A stretch of DNA of 46,919 nt from positions 1 to 46,919 of the forward strand of contig JAAYVN010000035.1 in assembly GCA_012517155.1 (NCBI GenBank), in the 5' to 3' direction. Under the pieces are notes generated by a model. It saw only the letters and a program-made list of their open reading frames with translations. It was not told where the DNA came from and did no database searches. Below, in pieces: positions 18,225-27,454 of this stretch (its first letter is position 1; each line of letters begins with the position of its first letter). The stretch is from Ignavibacteriales bacterium. Its GTDB lineage: Bacteria > Bacteroidota > Ignavibacteria > Ignavibacteriales > Ignavibacteriaceae. The translations under genes and the position numbers were made by a program.

Positions 18225-20120
18225 CTAACTTGTTTTTACAAACTCTATGGTCTTTTTTGTTATCCCCTTGGGATCAATCTCCAGTAGTTCGTGAAGTTCT
18301 TTCTGTGTTCCGTGATCTATGAATTTATCGGGCAGCCCTATTCTCAATACATCGCACTTGTATTTCTTATCTGCAAAGTACTCTGTCACTCCGCTTCCAA
18401 ATCCCCCTACTATGGAGTTTTCTTCCAGCGTGATGACTTTTCTGAACCTGGCAGCAATCTCATCCAGCAGGGTTTCATCAAGGGGTTTTATGAACCGCAT
18501 ATTATATACCGCACTGCTGATCCCTTCCTCTTTCAGCATTCCGGCTGCTTTCAATGAGTAGTCAACCATCGAACCCACCGCAAGCAGTGCAACATCATCG
18601 CCGCTCACCAGCTCTTCTCCCTTGCCGATAGCAATCTCCTCGAATCCCTCCTTGACTTCAACTCCCAGCGCGTTGCCTCTTGGGTATCTCACTACGAAAG
18701 GACCTTCTCTATAGTTGACTCCTGTATATATAAGATTCCTTAACTCTGCCTCGTCCTTTGGAGCAGCAATAACTATATGGGGTATGAATCTCAGGAAGGA
18801 AAGATCGAATGATCCATGGTGCGTCGGTCCGTCCGCTCCTACTAATCCGCCTCTGTCAAGCACTATCACAACGTGCAGTTTCTGCAGAGCAATATCGTGT
18901 ATTATCTGGTCAATTGCACGCTGTATGAATGTGGAGTAAATCGCCACCACCGGTATCATTCCTTCGGTAGCCAACCCGGCTGCAAAAGTCACCGCATGCT
19001 CTTCTGCTATTCCTACATCATAGTACCTGTCCGGGTGTCGCTTCTGGAAAATATCCATTCCTGTCCCGTCCGGCATTGCGGCGGTAATTCCTATTATTTT
19101 ATCATTCTTATCAGCAATTTCGCTTAGTGCATTCCCAAAAATACTCGTGTATGAAGGTGCGCTTGCCCCGCCTTTTATGGCCTCGCCTGTTATCTTGTCA
19201 AATGGCGTGGAAGCATGTAATCTCTGTGTATGTTTTTCGGCAGGTTTGTACCCTTTTCCTTTTTCTGTAAGTATATGAATAAGTATCGGACCATTCAGTG
19301 TTTTTACCTGCTCGAAAATATTTACCAGATGATGCACGCTATGTCCGTTTATTGGGCCAAAATACCTGAATCCGAGTGCCTCGAACAACATACCTGGTGT
19401 GACTATAGCCTTCAAACCTCTGTCCAGACGTCCGGCTATTTTTCTCAGCCTGTCCCCGAAATTATCCAGCTTGCCGGTAAGGTCCCAGACATATCCCTTG
19501 AAACGGTTGTATTCAGGATGTGCTATTAACTGGTTGAAATAGTTTGAAAGCTGCCAGACGTTCGGGGCAATTGACATATTGTTGTCATTAAGAACAACTA
19601 TCAGGTCGGCTTTCTGCACACCGGTGTTGTTCATTGCCTCGTAAGCCATTCCTCCGGTCATTGCGCCATCGCCGATAATCGAGATAACTTTGCTTTTTTT
19701 CTCTTTGTAACGCTGCGCTATTGCAATTCCCAGCCCGGCGGAAATGGATGTTGACGCATGCCCCGCTCCGAAAGCATCGTACTCGCTTTCCGATCTTTTT
19801 AGGAATCCTGAAATTCCATTTAACTGCCTTATGGTTGGCAATAATTCTTTTCTGCCGGTTAGTATCTTGTGTGGATATGCCTGATGACCTGTGTCCCAGA
19901 TAATTTTATCATGCGGTGTGTCGAACACTTTGTGCAGTGCAACCGTTAATTCCGTTGCTCCAAGACCTCCCCCAAAATGTCCTCCGATCTTGGATATTAC
20001 ATCCACCATGTACTTCCTGATATCTGCGCAAAGTGTTTTAAGCTCTGGGATGCTCATATCTCTGATGTCAGAGGGGTACTTAACTTTGAAAAGGATTTCG
20101 TATTTCAGTTCTTCGCTCAT
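18225..20120 (-). CDS. dxs: 1-deoxy-D-xylulose-5-phosphate synthase
   Basis: A thiamine-diphosphate enzyme joining pyruvate and glyceraldehyde 3-phosphate, the first step of the MEP isoprenoid pathway and also a source for thiamine and pyridoxal precursors. At 631 residues it has the normal length. Visible are the GHQAYPHK region (H79), the ThDP motif beginning GDG at 150-152 and continuing to N164/N165, the central E of GIAEEHAVTFAAGLA, and the C-terminal transketolase domain with VRYPRG. The ATG has a GGAG site. 16 bases after xseB, a neighbourhood (xseB next to isoprenoid genes) found in many bacteria. Confidence 0.97.
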   Translation of the reverse strand: MSEELKYEILFKVKYPSDIRDMSIPELKTLCADIRKYMVDVISKIGGHFGGGLGATELTVALHKVFDTPHDKIIWDTGHQAYPHKILTGRKELLPTIRQLNGISGFLKRSESEYDAFGAGHASTSISAGLGIAIAQRYKEKKSKVISIIGDGAMTGGMAYEAMNNTGVQKADLIVVLNDNNMSIAPNVWQLSNYFNQLIAHPEYNRFKGYVWDLTGKLDNFGDRLRKIAGRLDRGLKAIVTPGMLFEALGFRYFGPINGHSVHHLVNIFEQVKTLNGPILIHILTEKGKGYKPAEKHTQRLHASTPFDKITGEAIKGGASAPSYTSIFGNALSEIADKNDKIIGITAAMPDGTGMDIFQKRHPDRYYDVGIAEEHAVTFAAGLATEGMIPVVAIYSTFIQRAIDQIIHDIALQKLHVVIVLDRGGLVGADGPTHHGSFDLSFLRFIPHIVIAAPKDEAELRNLIYTGVNYREGPFVVRYPRGNALGVEVKEGFEEIAIGKGEELVSGDDVALLAVGSMVDYSLKAAGMLKEEGISSAVYNMRFIKPLDETLLDEIAARFRKVITLEENSIVGGFGSGVTEYFADKKYKCDVLRIGLPDKFIDHGTQKELHELLEIDPKGITKKTIEFVKTS

Positions 20121-20136
20121 GTCTCTGTTTCTCCTG

Positions 20137-20364
20137 CTACTTAGCGCTCTCTTCTTGTGATATGTCTGCCAGTTTGTTTTTCAATTCGGTGATTTTAAGC
20201 TCCGCTTCCTTCAGGGAGGTTATGCAGTCGGTAGATATTGCTATCCCTTCTTCGTAAAGCTGAATGGAGTCCTCAAGTTCTATCTTGTTGCTTTCAAGCA
20301 GCTCCGTAATCTCCTCAAGCCTGCTGATCATATCCCGAAAGCTTTTTTTCTCATTCTTTTTCAT
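20137..20364 (-). CDS. xseB: Exodeoxyribonuclease VII small subunit
   Basis: A 75-residue helical protein that binds the large subunit to form exonuclease VII, which degrades single-stranded DNA. It matches the family pattern: SFRDMISRLEEITELLES, then LEDSIQLYEEG, then a helical C-terminus. Its start overlaps the end of xseA by 14 bases, as expected for coupled subunits. Confidence 0.93.
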   Translation of the reverse strand: MKKNEKKSFRDMISRLEEITELLESNKIELEDSIQLYEEGIAISTDCITSLKEAELKITELKNKLADISQEESAK

Positions 20365-21544
20365 AATTATTTATTTCTATTTGGTTATCAAAAAATCTCA
20401 TGCTGAACGGATTGCCCCACTCTAATTTTTTCGCGCGATAAACAGCTTTACCATTCTGACGCACAATTACAAATCCCTTTTTCAGGGTCTTGGATAAATC
20501 GTGATTCTCCAGCGCCTTTATTCTCAATAGCAAATTGCTTTTTGTTTTCTCCAGTCGGTTTTCTAATCCCGTTGTCAGCCTGTAAGTCGTATGGTCAAGT
20601 CTCTGCCTGTTTGTGTTGATCAAACTCTCCGGCACTCTGGATGCATAGGATTGTATGAAATACTTAATCCGGTTTCTTTCGTCTTTAAGTCTTTTGGTCA
20701 GACTCTCACCAAGATAACCAATCGTGCTGTTTATGTTTTTTATAAGTTCCCACATATCAACCGTAGCAAGTTCCATGGCTGCGGTTGGGGTTGCCGCTCT
20801 CACGTCTGCCACAAAATCCGATATTGTGAAATCCACTTCATGCCCCACTGCGGAAATAACGGGAATCCGGGAGTTATACACTGCCCGAGCCACAATCTCC
20901 TCATTGAATGCCCACAGGTCCTCAATGCTTCCTCCACCGCGTCCGATTATTATCAGCTCAATTTCCGGCACCTTGTTTAGCGCCTTTATGGAATCAACTA
21001 TGGATTCCGCCGCTCCAACCCCCTGGACGCTGGTTGGAATAACTACCAGTTCCACAAGGGGAAAACGCCTCCCTGCAACACTCACCATGTCCCTGAACGC
21101 AGCTCCGTCAATTGCCGTGGCTATTCCTATCTTCATGGGGAGATTGGGGATAGGCCTCTTTCTTTCCGCATCAAAGAGTCCTTCTTTTTTTAACCGCTCC
21201 TTTAGCAATTCGAAGTTCAACTGGAGTTCTCCAATTCCCGCCGGTTTCATGCTCCTTACATCCAGCTGATAATTCCCGCGGGGTGGATAAACAGTCACTT
21301 TCCCAGTAACTACTATTTTCATCCCGTCCTGCGGGGTGAAGAAAACCGCGCTGTTTACTCCTTTCCACATAGTGCACGATATCTGTGCTTCGGCATCTTT
21401 CAACGAAAAATACCAATGCCCTGATACATGCGGTTTGAAGTTGGAAATCTCTCCGATCAGACTGACATTCTGGAAATTCTCCTCAAGCAGTCTTTTGATT
21501 TCGAAAGTAAGTTGTGAAACGGTAATTATCTTCAAATTGTCCAT
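20351..21544 (-). CDS. xseA: Exodeoxyribonuclease VII large subunit
   Basis: Catalytic subunit of exonuclease VII in DNA repair. N-terminal OB-fold (about 5-100: TVSQLTFEIKRLLEENF, GEISNF, GHWYFSLKD), then the catalytic domain with IGRGGGSIEDLWAFN and ISAVGHEVDFTISDFVAD, then a coiled-coil C-terminus. The 397 residues are near the shorter end of the family. First gene of the five-gene operon; a possible promoter lies about 20 bases upstream. Confidence 0.96.
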   Translation of the reverse strand: MDNLKIITVSQLTFEIKRLLEENFQNVSLIGEISNFKPHVSGHWYFSLKDAEAQISCTMWKGVNSAVFFTPQDGMKIVVTGKVTVYPPRGNYQLDVRSMKPAGIGELQLNFELLKERLKKEGLFDAERKRPIPNLPMKIGIATAIDGAAFRDMVSVAGRRFPLVELVVIPTSVQGVGAAESIVDSIKALNKVPEIELIIIGRGGGSIEDLWAFNEEIVARAVYNSRIPVISAVGHEVDFTISDFVADVRAATPTAAMELATVDMWELIKNINSTIGYLGESLTKRLKDERNRIKYFIQSYASRVPESLINTNRQRLDHTTYRLTTGLENRLEKTKSNLLLRIKALENHDLSKTLKKGFVIVRQNGKAVYRAKKLEWGNPFSMRFFDNQIEINNYEKE

Positions 21545-21564
21545 TAAAAAAAAACTGTTCCCCT

Positions 21565-21593
21565 AAATTAGAAATAAAATGCCTATATCACAA
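21565..21593 (-). promoter_or_regulatory. Possible sigma70 promoter of xseA operon
   Basis: On the minus strand TTGTGA (21593-21588), a 17-base spacer, then TAATTT (21570-21565), 20 bases before the xseA ATG. The -10 element is a weak match, so this is tentative. Confidence 0.3.
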
Positions 21594-21624
21594 ATAAAAG
21601 TTGAAAAATAAAAACGGCGTTTTC

Positions 21625-24141
21625 TTAAAATTTTACGCTGAATCCAAGCGTCGGCAATATGGGCAACATGGTGTTCGTTTCTCTCTGCAGTGTTAGGTTC
21701 TTGTCCACGTAATAATTATATCCCACCACGTTTTTATAGTTATAAACATTTATCACATCCAGATAGAAATTCCAGTCCGCATTCCAGAATCTTGTATATG
21801 CAGATACCCTTATGTCAAGTCGCTGATAATCAGGCTTCCTTGAATTGTATCTTGTCCTGTCCCCATAACCGACATCGTAGATCACTTCCTGATTTGTCGG
21901 ATTGAAGAAACTCCCTCGGGTTGCAATCTGTCCGTTCACAATGCGCGGCTTAACTCCAGTCGGTTCCGTGTAAGGGAAACCGGTTCCGTATTGCCATCTT
22001 ACTCCCACATCCCATATCCTGCTGAATGTGTAGTTCAGCACCAGATTGAAATTATGCCGCCTGTCAAATACAAACGGGGTTGCCGTTCCTCTGTCGAATC
22101 TGTTTGCAAAGGCGAGCGAGTAAGAGATCCATCCGTTTAGCTTTGAATCCGGGTTAATATTCTTTTTCCCAAGTAAAAGTTCAATTCCGAATGCTTCTCC
22201 GCTGGCTCCGTTTGTCGGGATTTGAGTTACCGAGTCAACAACTGTTTTCACAGGTGTTGTCCATCCGGTTGCGTAGCGGGGATCTCCACCGGGAATCTGC
22301 TCGGTGTAGTAACCGGTTCCCGGAATTCTCAAAGGGACTATCAGGTTGGAAAATTTTTTGTAATACCCCTCTATCTTTAGATTCCATTCACTGGTCAACC
22401 ATCTCTCAACTCCTAAAACATAGTGAGTCGCTTTTTCGGCCTCCAGGGGAATGGTATTCTTCCTGTTGAGGTCGTAGAGGATTCCCTGATCCAGTACTTT
22501 CTCATACCCCGGACTCTGGTAATATATCCCCCAAACTCCGCGCATTGTGGTTATATCATCTATCGCGTAGGAAAAACCGAACCTTGGTGCAAAGTAGGTT
22601 TTTTCAAGTATCTGATAGTGGTCTATCCTTATTCCCGGATTAATGAAAAGTCTGTCGAACAAATTGAAGGTATTCTGAGCATAAACCCTGTATCGGAAAT
22701 ATTCCTGGACGCTTTTTAATCCGCTTAAGGCCGATCGGGCATTCGGATTTGCGGCAAATATTGCCTGTAGCTGGGGATCAAGCTGGATGTTAAAAAATAC
22801 AGTGGTCTCTATTCTGTCAAATCCCGCTCCGGCTTCGAGTTCATGCTTCCCCCAGAAATAAAGCAGCTTGTCGTCTATCGAAAACTTCCTGAACAGGAAC
22901 TCATTCTGGAATCTCACACCAAGTAAATATGGAGAAAGGGAATCAATAGCAGTACCTTCAAAATCTTCCCGGTTTATGGAGGGATCCAGAATTTGCGAAT
23001 TGAAATCCACACCCCCTGAGTTGTTGTACCAGCTTAGAGTGACCTTGTTTATCAGCGATCTTTTTGATGCGTATTGCCATGATCCTGAAAAAACCTGATT
23101 CTTAGTAAGGTTATTTACCGCTATGCTGTCCGGGGTTTCTCTCTCTTTTCCGCTTACTACATTCACTCCGTCCTCGGAGTATATTCCCAGGAATTGAAAT
23201 TTGTGTCCATCAAACGGACCAAAAACAAGCTTCCCCTGTATATCGTAAAAACTTGGGAAATTAACGTTCTCCTCAACCAGTCCGGTGTTCTTCACGAATG
23301 GCTCGATTATCAGATCGTAATAAGTCCTCCTTGAATTGAATAACCAGCTCCCTGTCAGATTAAAAGGATTTTTCCCTTCAAGCACTGCGTTCGCACTCAG
23401 GATTGAGGCATTTAACGATCCTTTCAGATTCCTGGCTTTGTCCCCCTCACGGTTTGTTACGTCAAGTACTGCCGATAATCTGTCTCCGTATTTTGCGGGG
23501 AAACCTCCGGTGATCAGATTTATGTCCGAAATTACATCCGGATTGAACATGCTTATTGCTCCGTACAACCTGTACGGATTGAAAACCTCCACATCGTCAA
23601 TAATTATAAGATTCTGATCCGGACCGCTCCCCCTTATTATCAGCTGGGAGGAGAAATCATTCGGAGCAAGAACTCCCGGCAGTGATTGCAGTGTTCTCAG
23701 TACGTCCTCTACTGCGCCGGGCAATACTTTTGCGCTTGTCGGATTTACGTCAATTAAACTGGTGCGTGTGTCGCTCACTTCCTGAATTCTGTCGCCGGTT
23801 ACTTTCACTTCCCCGACTTCAATCGCCTTTTCCCGCATTGTGAGTTTTACTTCGATGATTTTTCCCGGTATTACGTCCACATCCAGAAACTTTGTCTCGT
23901 AGCCCACCGAGCTAAATTTCAGGTTGTAATTACCCGCTTCAAGCGAAGAGAATTTGAAGTAACCGTCAAAATTCGTAACTGTCCCGGTGGTTGTCCCTGT
24001 GATTATTATATTTACTGAGGGAACCGGTGAACTACCGTCACTTACATAACCGCTGATTCCTCCCGTCTGGGCATGGAGGACTATCGAAAATATTAAAAAT
24101 AGATAGATCTGTTTGATGATAAGCCTGTTTTTTCCTCTCAC
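21625..24141 (-). CDS. TonB-dependent outer-membrane receptor
   Basis: An energised outer-membrane channel; the substrate is not readable. Signal peptide (about 1-24), carboxypeptidase-regulatory-like beta-sandwich (about 25-105, starting GGISGYVSDG), plug domain (about 125-235, with LPGVLAPNDF and IIRGSGPDQN), then a long beta-barrel ending in a terminal Phe (FSVKF). I chose the GTG at 24141 (838 residues), which places the signal peptide at the N-terminus and leaves 31 bases after the previous gene; a TTG at 24210 is also in frame but would overlap that gene. No SusD-like partner is next to it, so a glycan Sus system is unlikely. Confidence 0.9.
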   Translation of the reverse strand: MRGKNRLIIKQIYLFLIFSIVLHAQTGGISGYVSDGSSPVPSVNIIITGTTTGTVTNFDGYFKFSSLEAGNYNLKFSSVGYETKFLDVDVIPGKIIEVKLTMREKAIEVGEVKVTGDRIQEVSDTRTSLIDVNPTSAKVLPGAVEDVLRTLQSLPGVLAPNDFSSQLIIRGSGPDQNLIIIDDVEVFNPYRLYGAISMFNPDVISDINLITGGFPAKYGDRLSAVLDVTNREGDKARNLKGSLNASILSANAVLEGKNPFNLTGSWLFNSRRTYYDLIIEPFVKNTGLVEENVNFPSFYDIQGKLVFGPFDGHKFQFLGIYSEDGVNVVSGKERETPDSIAVNNLTKNQVFSGSWQYASKRSLINKVTLSWYNNSGGVDFNSQILDPSINREDFEGTAIDSLSPYLLGVRFQNEFLFRKFSIDDKLLYFWGKHELEAGAGFDRIETTVFFNIQLDPQLQAIFAANPNARSALSGLKSVQEYFRYRVYAQNTFNLFDRLFINPGIRIDHYQILEKTYFAPRFGFSYAIDDITTMRGVWGIYYQSPGYEKVLDQGILYDLNRKNTIPLEAEKATHYVLGVERWLTSEWNLKIEGYYKKFSNLIVPLRIPGTGYYTEQIPGGDPRYATGWTTPVKTVVDSVTQIPTNGASGEAFGIELLLGKKNINPDSKLNGWISYSLAFANRFDRGTATPFVFDRRHNFNLVLNYTFSRIWDVGVRWQYGTGFPYTEPTGVKPRIVNGQIATRGSFFNPTNQEVIYDVGYGDRTRYNSRKPDYQRLDIRVSAYTRFWNADWNFYLDVINVYNYKNVVGYNYYVDKNLTLQRETNTMLPILPTLGFSVKF

Positions 24142-24172
24142 AACACCATACTTATTGGAAAAATTCACATTC

Positions 24173-25018
24173 TTATAGATGAAGTGTAAAGAAAGATGAG
24201 AATAAGCCAATGGAAATTTCCCACGACTCGCTCCCTTTTATTCCCGGCTGCAGGGAATACCTTGCCCCCGTCTCAATTGAAAAAACATTGTAGAGTTTTA
24301 ACAGCCCGATGGATATCTCCGCGGAGGCTCCGTTTACTCCCTTGAAATTTGAGTACCCTCCCGCATATGGCGAGATATACTCGAAAACCGGAATCTCAAT
24401 GAAATGCCTGTAACCGTAAAGGAACAGATTGTTTGGTTTGAAATTGAATGTATGCGCATAGCCGAACATGAACGCCCCGGACGGGTAATTATATCCTCCC
24501 GAATGGAATGTAAACAATGGTAATTCTTTTCTTAGTCTCAGAAAACTTTCCCCATGTGCATTAATATATCCAATGTGTGGGGTTATAAAAACTATGCTCC
24601 CCAGAAGACAGGATAATAAATTACTCCCCGAGGATTCCACTACAAGTTCTTTCCGGATCTCTATATCGTATACCTCGCTGTTCCACTTGTTACCTGATTC
24701 ATCCTCCGTGATTATATAGTAGGGGATTAGCAGCTTGCTGAAATTATGTTTGCCAAGATTTATTTCCGCTCTGTGATTGTCTGTAAGCGTGTCCGAAACA
24801 GGTATTAAATATTGATTATCAATCATTATGGCGGATTTGCACAAGACTGATGTATAGTAGGTGATATTGAATTTCTCCGGTGCTTCCGGCGGCACAAATG
24901 CATCAATTATGAACACCTCTATCGAGTCCCCAATTCCCGCATTTCCCTGCATGTCCCGGGCTATCATCTGTACGGTGGATAAAATTATTATGATTGGTAT
25001 AATCAGTTTTCTGAACAT
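24173..25018 (-). CDS. Unknown exported protein upstream of the TonB-dependent receptor
   Basis: I do not recognise this 281-residue protein. It begins with a signal peptide (about 1-20, MFRKLIIPIIIILSTVQMIA). The first half (about 25-130) looks like a beta-sandwich with EAPEKFNITYYTS. The second half (about 150-281) has alternating aromatic and glycine-rich strands (GYAHTFNFKPNNLFLYGYRHF) and ends FSSFFTLHL, which suggests a small outer-membrane barrel or surface-anchored domain. It is 31 bases upstream of the receptor gene on the same strand, so an accessory role with that receptor is plausible but unproven. Confidence 0.75.
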   Translation of the reverse strand: MFRKLIIPIIIILSTVQMIARDMQGNAGIGDSIEVFIIDAFVPPEAPEKFNITYYTSVLCKSAIMIDNQYLIPVSDTLTDNHRAEINLGKHNFSKLLIPYYIITEDESGNKWNSEVYDIEIRKELVVESSGSNLLSCLLGSIVFITPHIGYINAHGESFLRLRKELPLFTFHSGGYNYPSGAFMFGYAHTFNFKPNNLFLYGYRHFIEIPVFEYISPYAGGYSNFKGVNGASAEISIGLLKLYNVFSIETGARYSLQPGIKGSESWEISIGLFSSFFTLHL

Positions 25019-25092
25019 TTTTTTTCCATTTTTTTAACTATGCAAATATAGTGAAGAGAGAGCAAAAAGATGGGGTAAAAAAGAATAAAGAA

Positions 25093-25114
25093 AAAGGCTG
25101 CCGAAGCAGCCTTT
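25093..25114 (-). terminator. Rho-independent terminator after the S46 peptidase gene
   Basis: A 9-bp perfect stem (AAAGGCTGC at 25093-25101 with GCAGCCTTT at 25106-25114) is closed by a UUCG tetraloop when read on the minus strand. A T-rich tract follows on that strand. It lies 18 bases past the S46 stop codon. Confidence 0.9.
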
Positions 25115-25132
25115 CTATGAAAAGTTTAACTC

Positions 25133-27334
25133 TTACTTAACGATTTTTCCTGCTTTCAGTTCATCGCTAAGTCTCTTCAGTTTGTAAAGATCCTGAATAG
25201 CCTCAAACATTCCGGCTGAGTGCACAGAAACGGTTCTGTTTGCTTCAGTATCAAAAATAAACTGACCGGGAAGCGACTCGATGTTTCCGTCGAATGCGAG
25301 TCCCACAACTTCAGCATTTTTGTTAATCAGCGGACTGCCTGAGTTCCCCCCGATTATATCATTCGTCGAAACAAAGTTGAACGGTGTTTCTAACTGGAAT
25401 TCCGGACCCGGTTTTAACCATCTCTCGTGAAGTTCGAACGGGAATTCTTTCCCGAATGAATGGTATCTGTCGTACATTCCAAAGAATGTGGTTACCGGAG
25501 GAGCAATCGTGCCATTGTATTTATATCCTTGAACCACTCCGTCTGCTATTCTGAGTGTGAATGTTGCATCAGGCGGTATCGAGGTTCCGTAAACTTCAAA
25601 TACTGCGCGTCCCAGTTGCTGTACGTAATCTGATTCACGGGTGGTGATTTCCTTGCTCTTCTGCGAAAACTCCTTGGCTTTATCCTGTGTGTTAAGTATG
25701 TAATAGATGAACGGATCGTTTGAACTCAACACAGCATTCGGTCCTTTTTTAACCAGTTCAAGAGTTTTGTCGCGGCTGATTATCACGCTGTTCGTTTTCA
25801 TATACGTCAAAGCGGCTTTTCCAGTGTATCCGCCTGAGAATTTCTTTGCAATGTGATTCTCTTCACCAAGCAGCATGTTGAATGCTTTTACGTTAGCCAT
25901 GTATAGCTTCTCATGCAGCGTAACGTCAAGGTCTGCGTAAAGTTTGTTAATTGTTTTTTCTAGTTCTTCGCCAACATAATCCGGCTTTTGCTGGTCTGTC
26001 GGGAGTTGCAGGTTCTTTGCTATGTCAACTATCTTGTTGGCTATTATTATATACTTTGTGCTGAACAGGGGATTTACCTGGTAAGCAGCAGACTCAAATG
26101 TATATTTGGATAACTCGCTTCTCGTGCTTGTTATCTTATCCCAGAGATCGCCGTATTTGGCATTGAGATCAGGACGCTTTTTAACCTCTGTTCTGAAGTT
26201 TTTCTCAAAGTCTCTCTTTTTCTGCATCAATACCGGATTTCTTAATCCTTGAAGAATTCCGTTGTAAGCCTTCTGTGAGTTGGCAAAGGAGAATACCTGA
26301 TCCTGCAGTTCATATGCCCTGTCGGGGAATTCGCTTAACATTTCGCTGTACACGTCAACGAGCGAATTAAGCATATTCATGGTTATCGGATAGGCATAGT
26401 CCCTCTGATATTCAAGCTGCGCAACCGTGTTCAGTCTGTTTGTTCTGCCCGGGTTACCTACAACGAATACTGCTTCACCGGGAGCAGCCCCATTCGGTGA
26501 CCATTTGAAATAGTTTTCTGTTTTCAGCGGCTTGCCTTCTTCATCGTAGACCCTGAAGAATGTGCAGTCAAGTGTATACCTTGGATAAGTGAAGTTATCC
26601 GGATCGCCTCCGAAAAATCCAGCATTCGTTTCCGGCGCAAACACAAGCCTGACGTCAGTGTATCGCTTGTATCCGTACAACGAATATCTCCCGCCGTTGA
26701 AGAATGTGACCACGGAACATTCAAGATTGGTTTCTTCCTTGGTCTTTGACTGTAATTCTTTTATGGCTTTCTGTTTGTTGGCGAGTTTCTCTTCCTCGGT
26801 GGTTCCTTTGTCAATAGCTTCCTGAATTTGAGCGGTTACGTCCCTGATCAGTACCAATTGATCAACGTAAAGCCCCGGCACAGGTCGCTCATCTTCAAAG
26901 TTTACTGCAATAAATCCTTCCTTGTGCAAATCCTCTCCCTCTTTTGTTACCTCGGTAACAGACTCCCTGCCGCAATGATGATTAGTCATTACCAGGCCGT
27001 CTTCCGATACAAACGATGCTGAACAGTAATTTGCGAATCTGAGTGCAGACATTCTTACTTTGCTGTACCATTCGTCAGTCGGCTGGAAGTTGTATTCCGA
27101 TTTGAAGTAATCTTTCGGCGGAAAATCAAAAGTCCACATTCTGCCGGTATCGAATTTTCCTGCTTTGATTGTGTCAAGATTTAACCATGAAGTGGATTTG
27201 TCTGTTGTGGGTGTGGTTTCTTTCTGCGTTACGGTGGAGGAACTGCATCCTGCAAGTACAAGAACTAAAAACAGCGGCAGTATCCTGCTTATTATATTCC
27301 TTGCCCAGTAACGGGTTAGTATCTCTGTGTACAT
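25133..27334 (-). CDS. S46 family dipeptidyl-peptidase (DPP7/DPP11 type), lipoprotein
   Basis: An exported serine peptidase removing dipeptides from oligopeptide N-termini. Lipobox LAGC places the lipid-anchored Cys at residue 30, so it is predicted on a membrane facing outward. A chymotrypsin-like triad is visible: His in TNHHCG (about 120), Asp in GGDPDN (244 or 246) and Ser665 in GGNSGSP. The S1-pocket position after AFD is Gly (G683), as in hydrophobic-specific DPP7, whereas Asp/Glu-specific DPP11 has Arg there. 733 residues is normal. An AAGGA site precedes the ATG. It is flanked by hairpin terminators and so is probably transcribed alone. Confidence 0.93.
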   Translation of the reverse strand: MYTEILTRYWARNIISRILPLFLVLVLAGCSSSTVTQKETTPTTDKSTSWLNLDTIKAGKFDTGRMWTFDFPPKDYFKSEYNFQPTDEWYSKVRMSALRFANYCSASFVSEDGLVMTNHHCGRESVTEVTKEGEDLHKEGFIAVNFEDERPVPGLYVDQLVLIRDVTAQIQEAIDKGTTEEEKLANKQKAIKELQSKTKEETNLECSVVTFFNGGRYSLYGYKRYTDVRLVFAPETNAGFFGGDPDNFTYPRYTLDCTFFRVYDEEGKPLKTENYFKWSPNGAAPGEAVFVVGNPGRTNRLNTVAQLEYQRDYAYPITMNMLNSLVDVYSEMLSEFPDRAYELQDQVFSFANSQKAYNGILQGLRNPVLMQKKRDFEKNFRTEVKKRPDLNAKYGDLWDKITSTRSELSKYTFESAAYQVNPLFSTKYIIIANKIVDIAKNLQLPTDQQKPDYVGEELEKTINKLYADLDVTLHEKLYMANVKAFNMLLGEENHIAKKFSGGYTGKAALTYMKTNSVIISRDKTLELVKKGPNAVLSSNDPFIYYILNTQDKAKEFSQKSKEITTRESDYVQQLGRAVFEVYGTSIPPDATFTLRIADGVVQGYKYNGTIAPPVTTFFGMYDRYHSFGKEFPFELHERWLKPGPEFQLETPFNFVSTNDIIGGNSGSPLINKNAEVVGLAFDGNIESLPGQFIFDTEANRTVSVHSAGMFEAIQDLYKLKRLSDELKAGKIVK

Positions 27335-27375
27335 ATGGAATCCTTAAATTGTTGTAAATTAATAAAAAAATAAAA

Positions 27376-27395
27376 TTCCGGCTTACACGCCGGAA
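27376..27395 (-). terminator. Rho-independent terminator after the zinc-ribbon gene
   Basis: TTCCGGC (27376-27382) and GCCGGAA (27389-27395) form a 7-bp stem with a 6-base loop. On the minus strand a T-rich run (TTTTATTTTTTTATT) follows directly. It separates the small gene at 27455 from the S46 gene. Confidence 0.85.
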
Positions 27396-27454
27396 AGGGA
27401 CAATAATTTTAAGGGAATTTAAAATTCCTGATTGTATAAGCCGGAGGTGTTCTG

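Noticed and set aside
21605-21624. Possible terminator after the TonB-dependent receptor gene
   Set aside because: AAAACG/CGTTTT on the minus strand allows only a 5-bp stem with a 3-base loop; too weak to call although a T-rich tract follows.
24208-24210. TTG as the start of the TonB-dependent receptor
   Set aside because: It would overlap the previous gene by 38 bases and bury the signal peptide 23 residues inside. The GTG at 24141 fits better.
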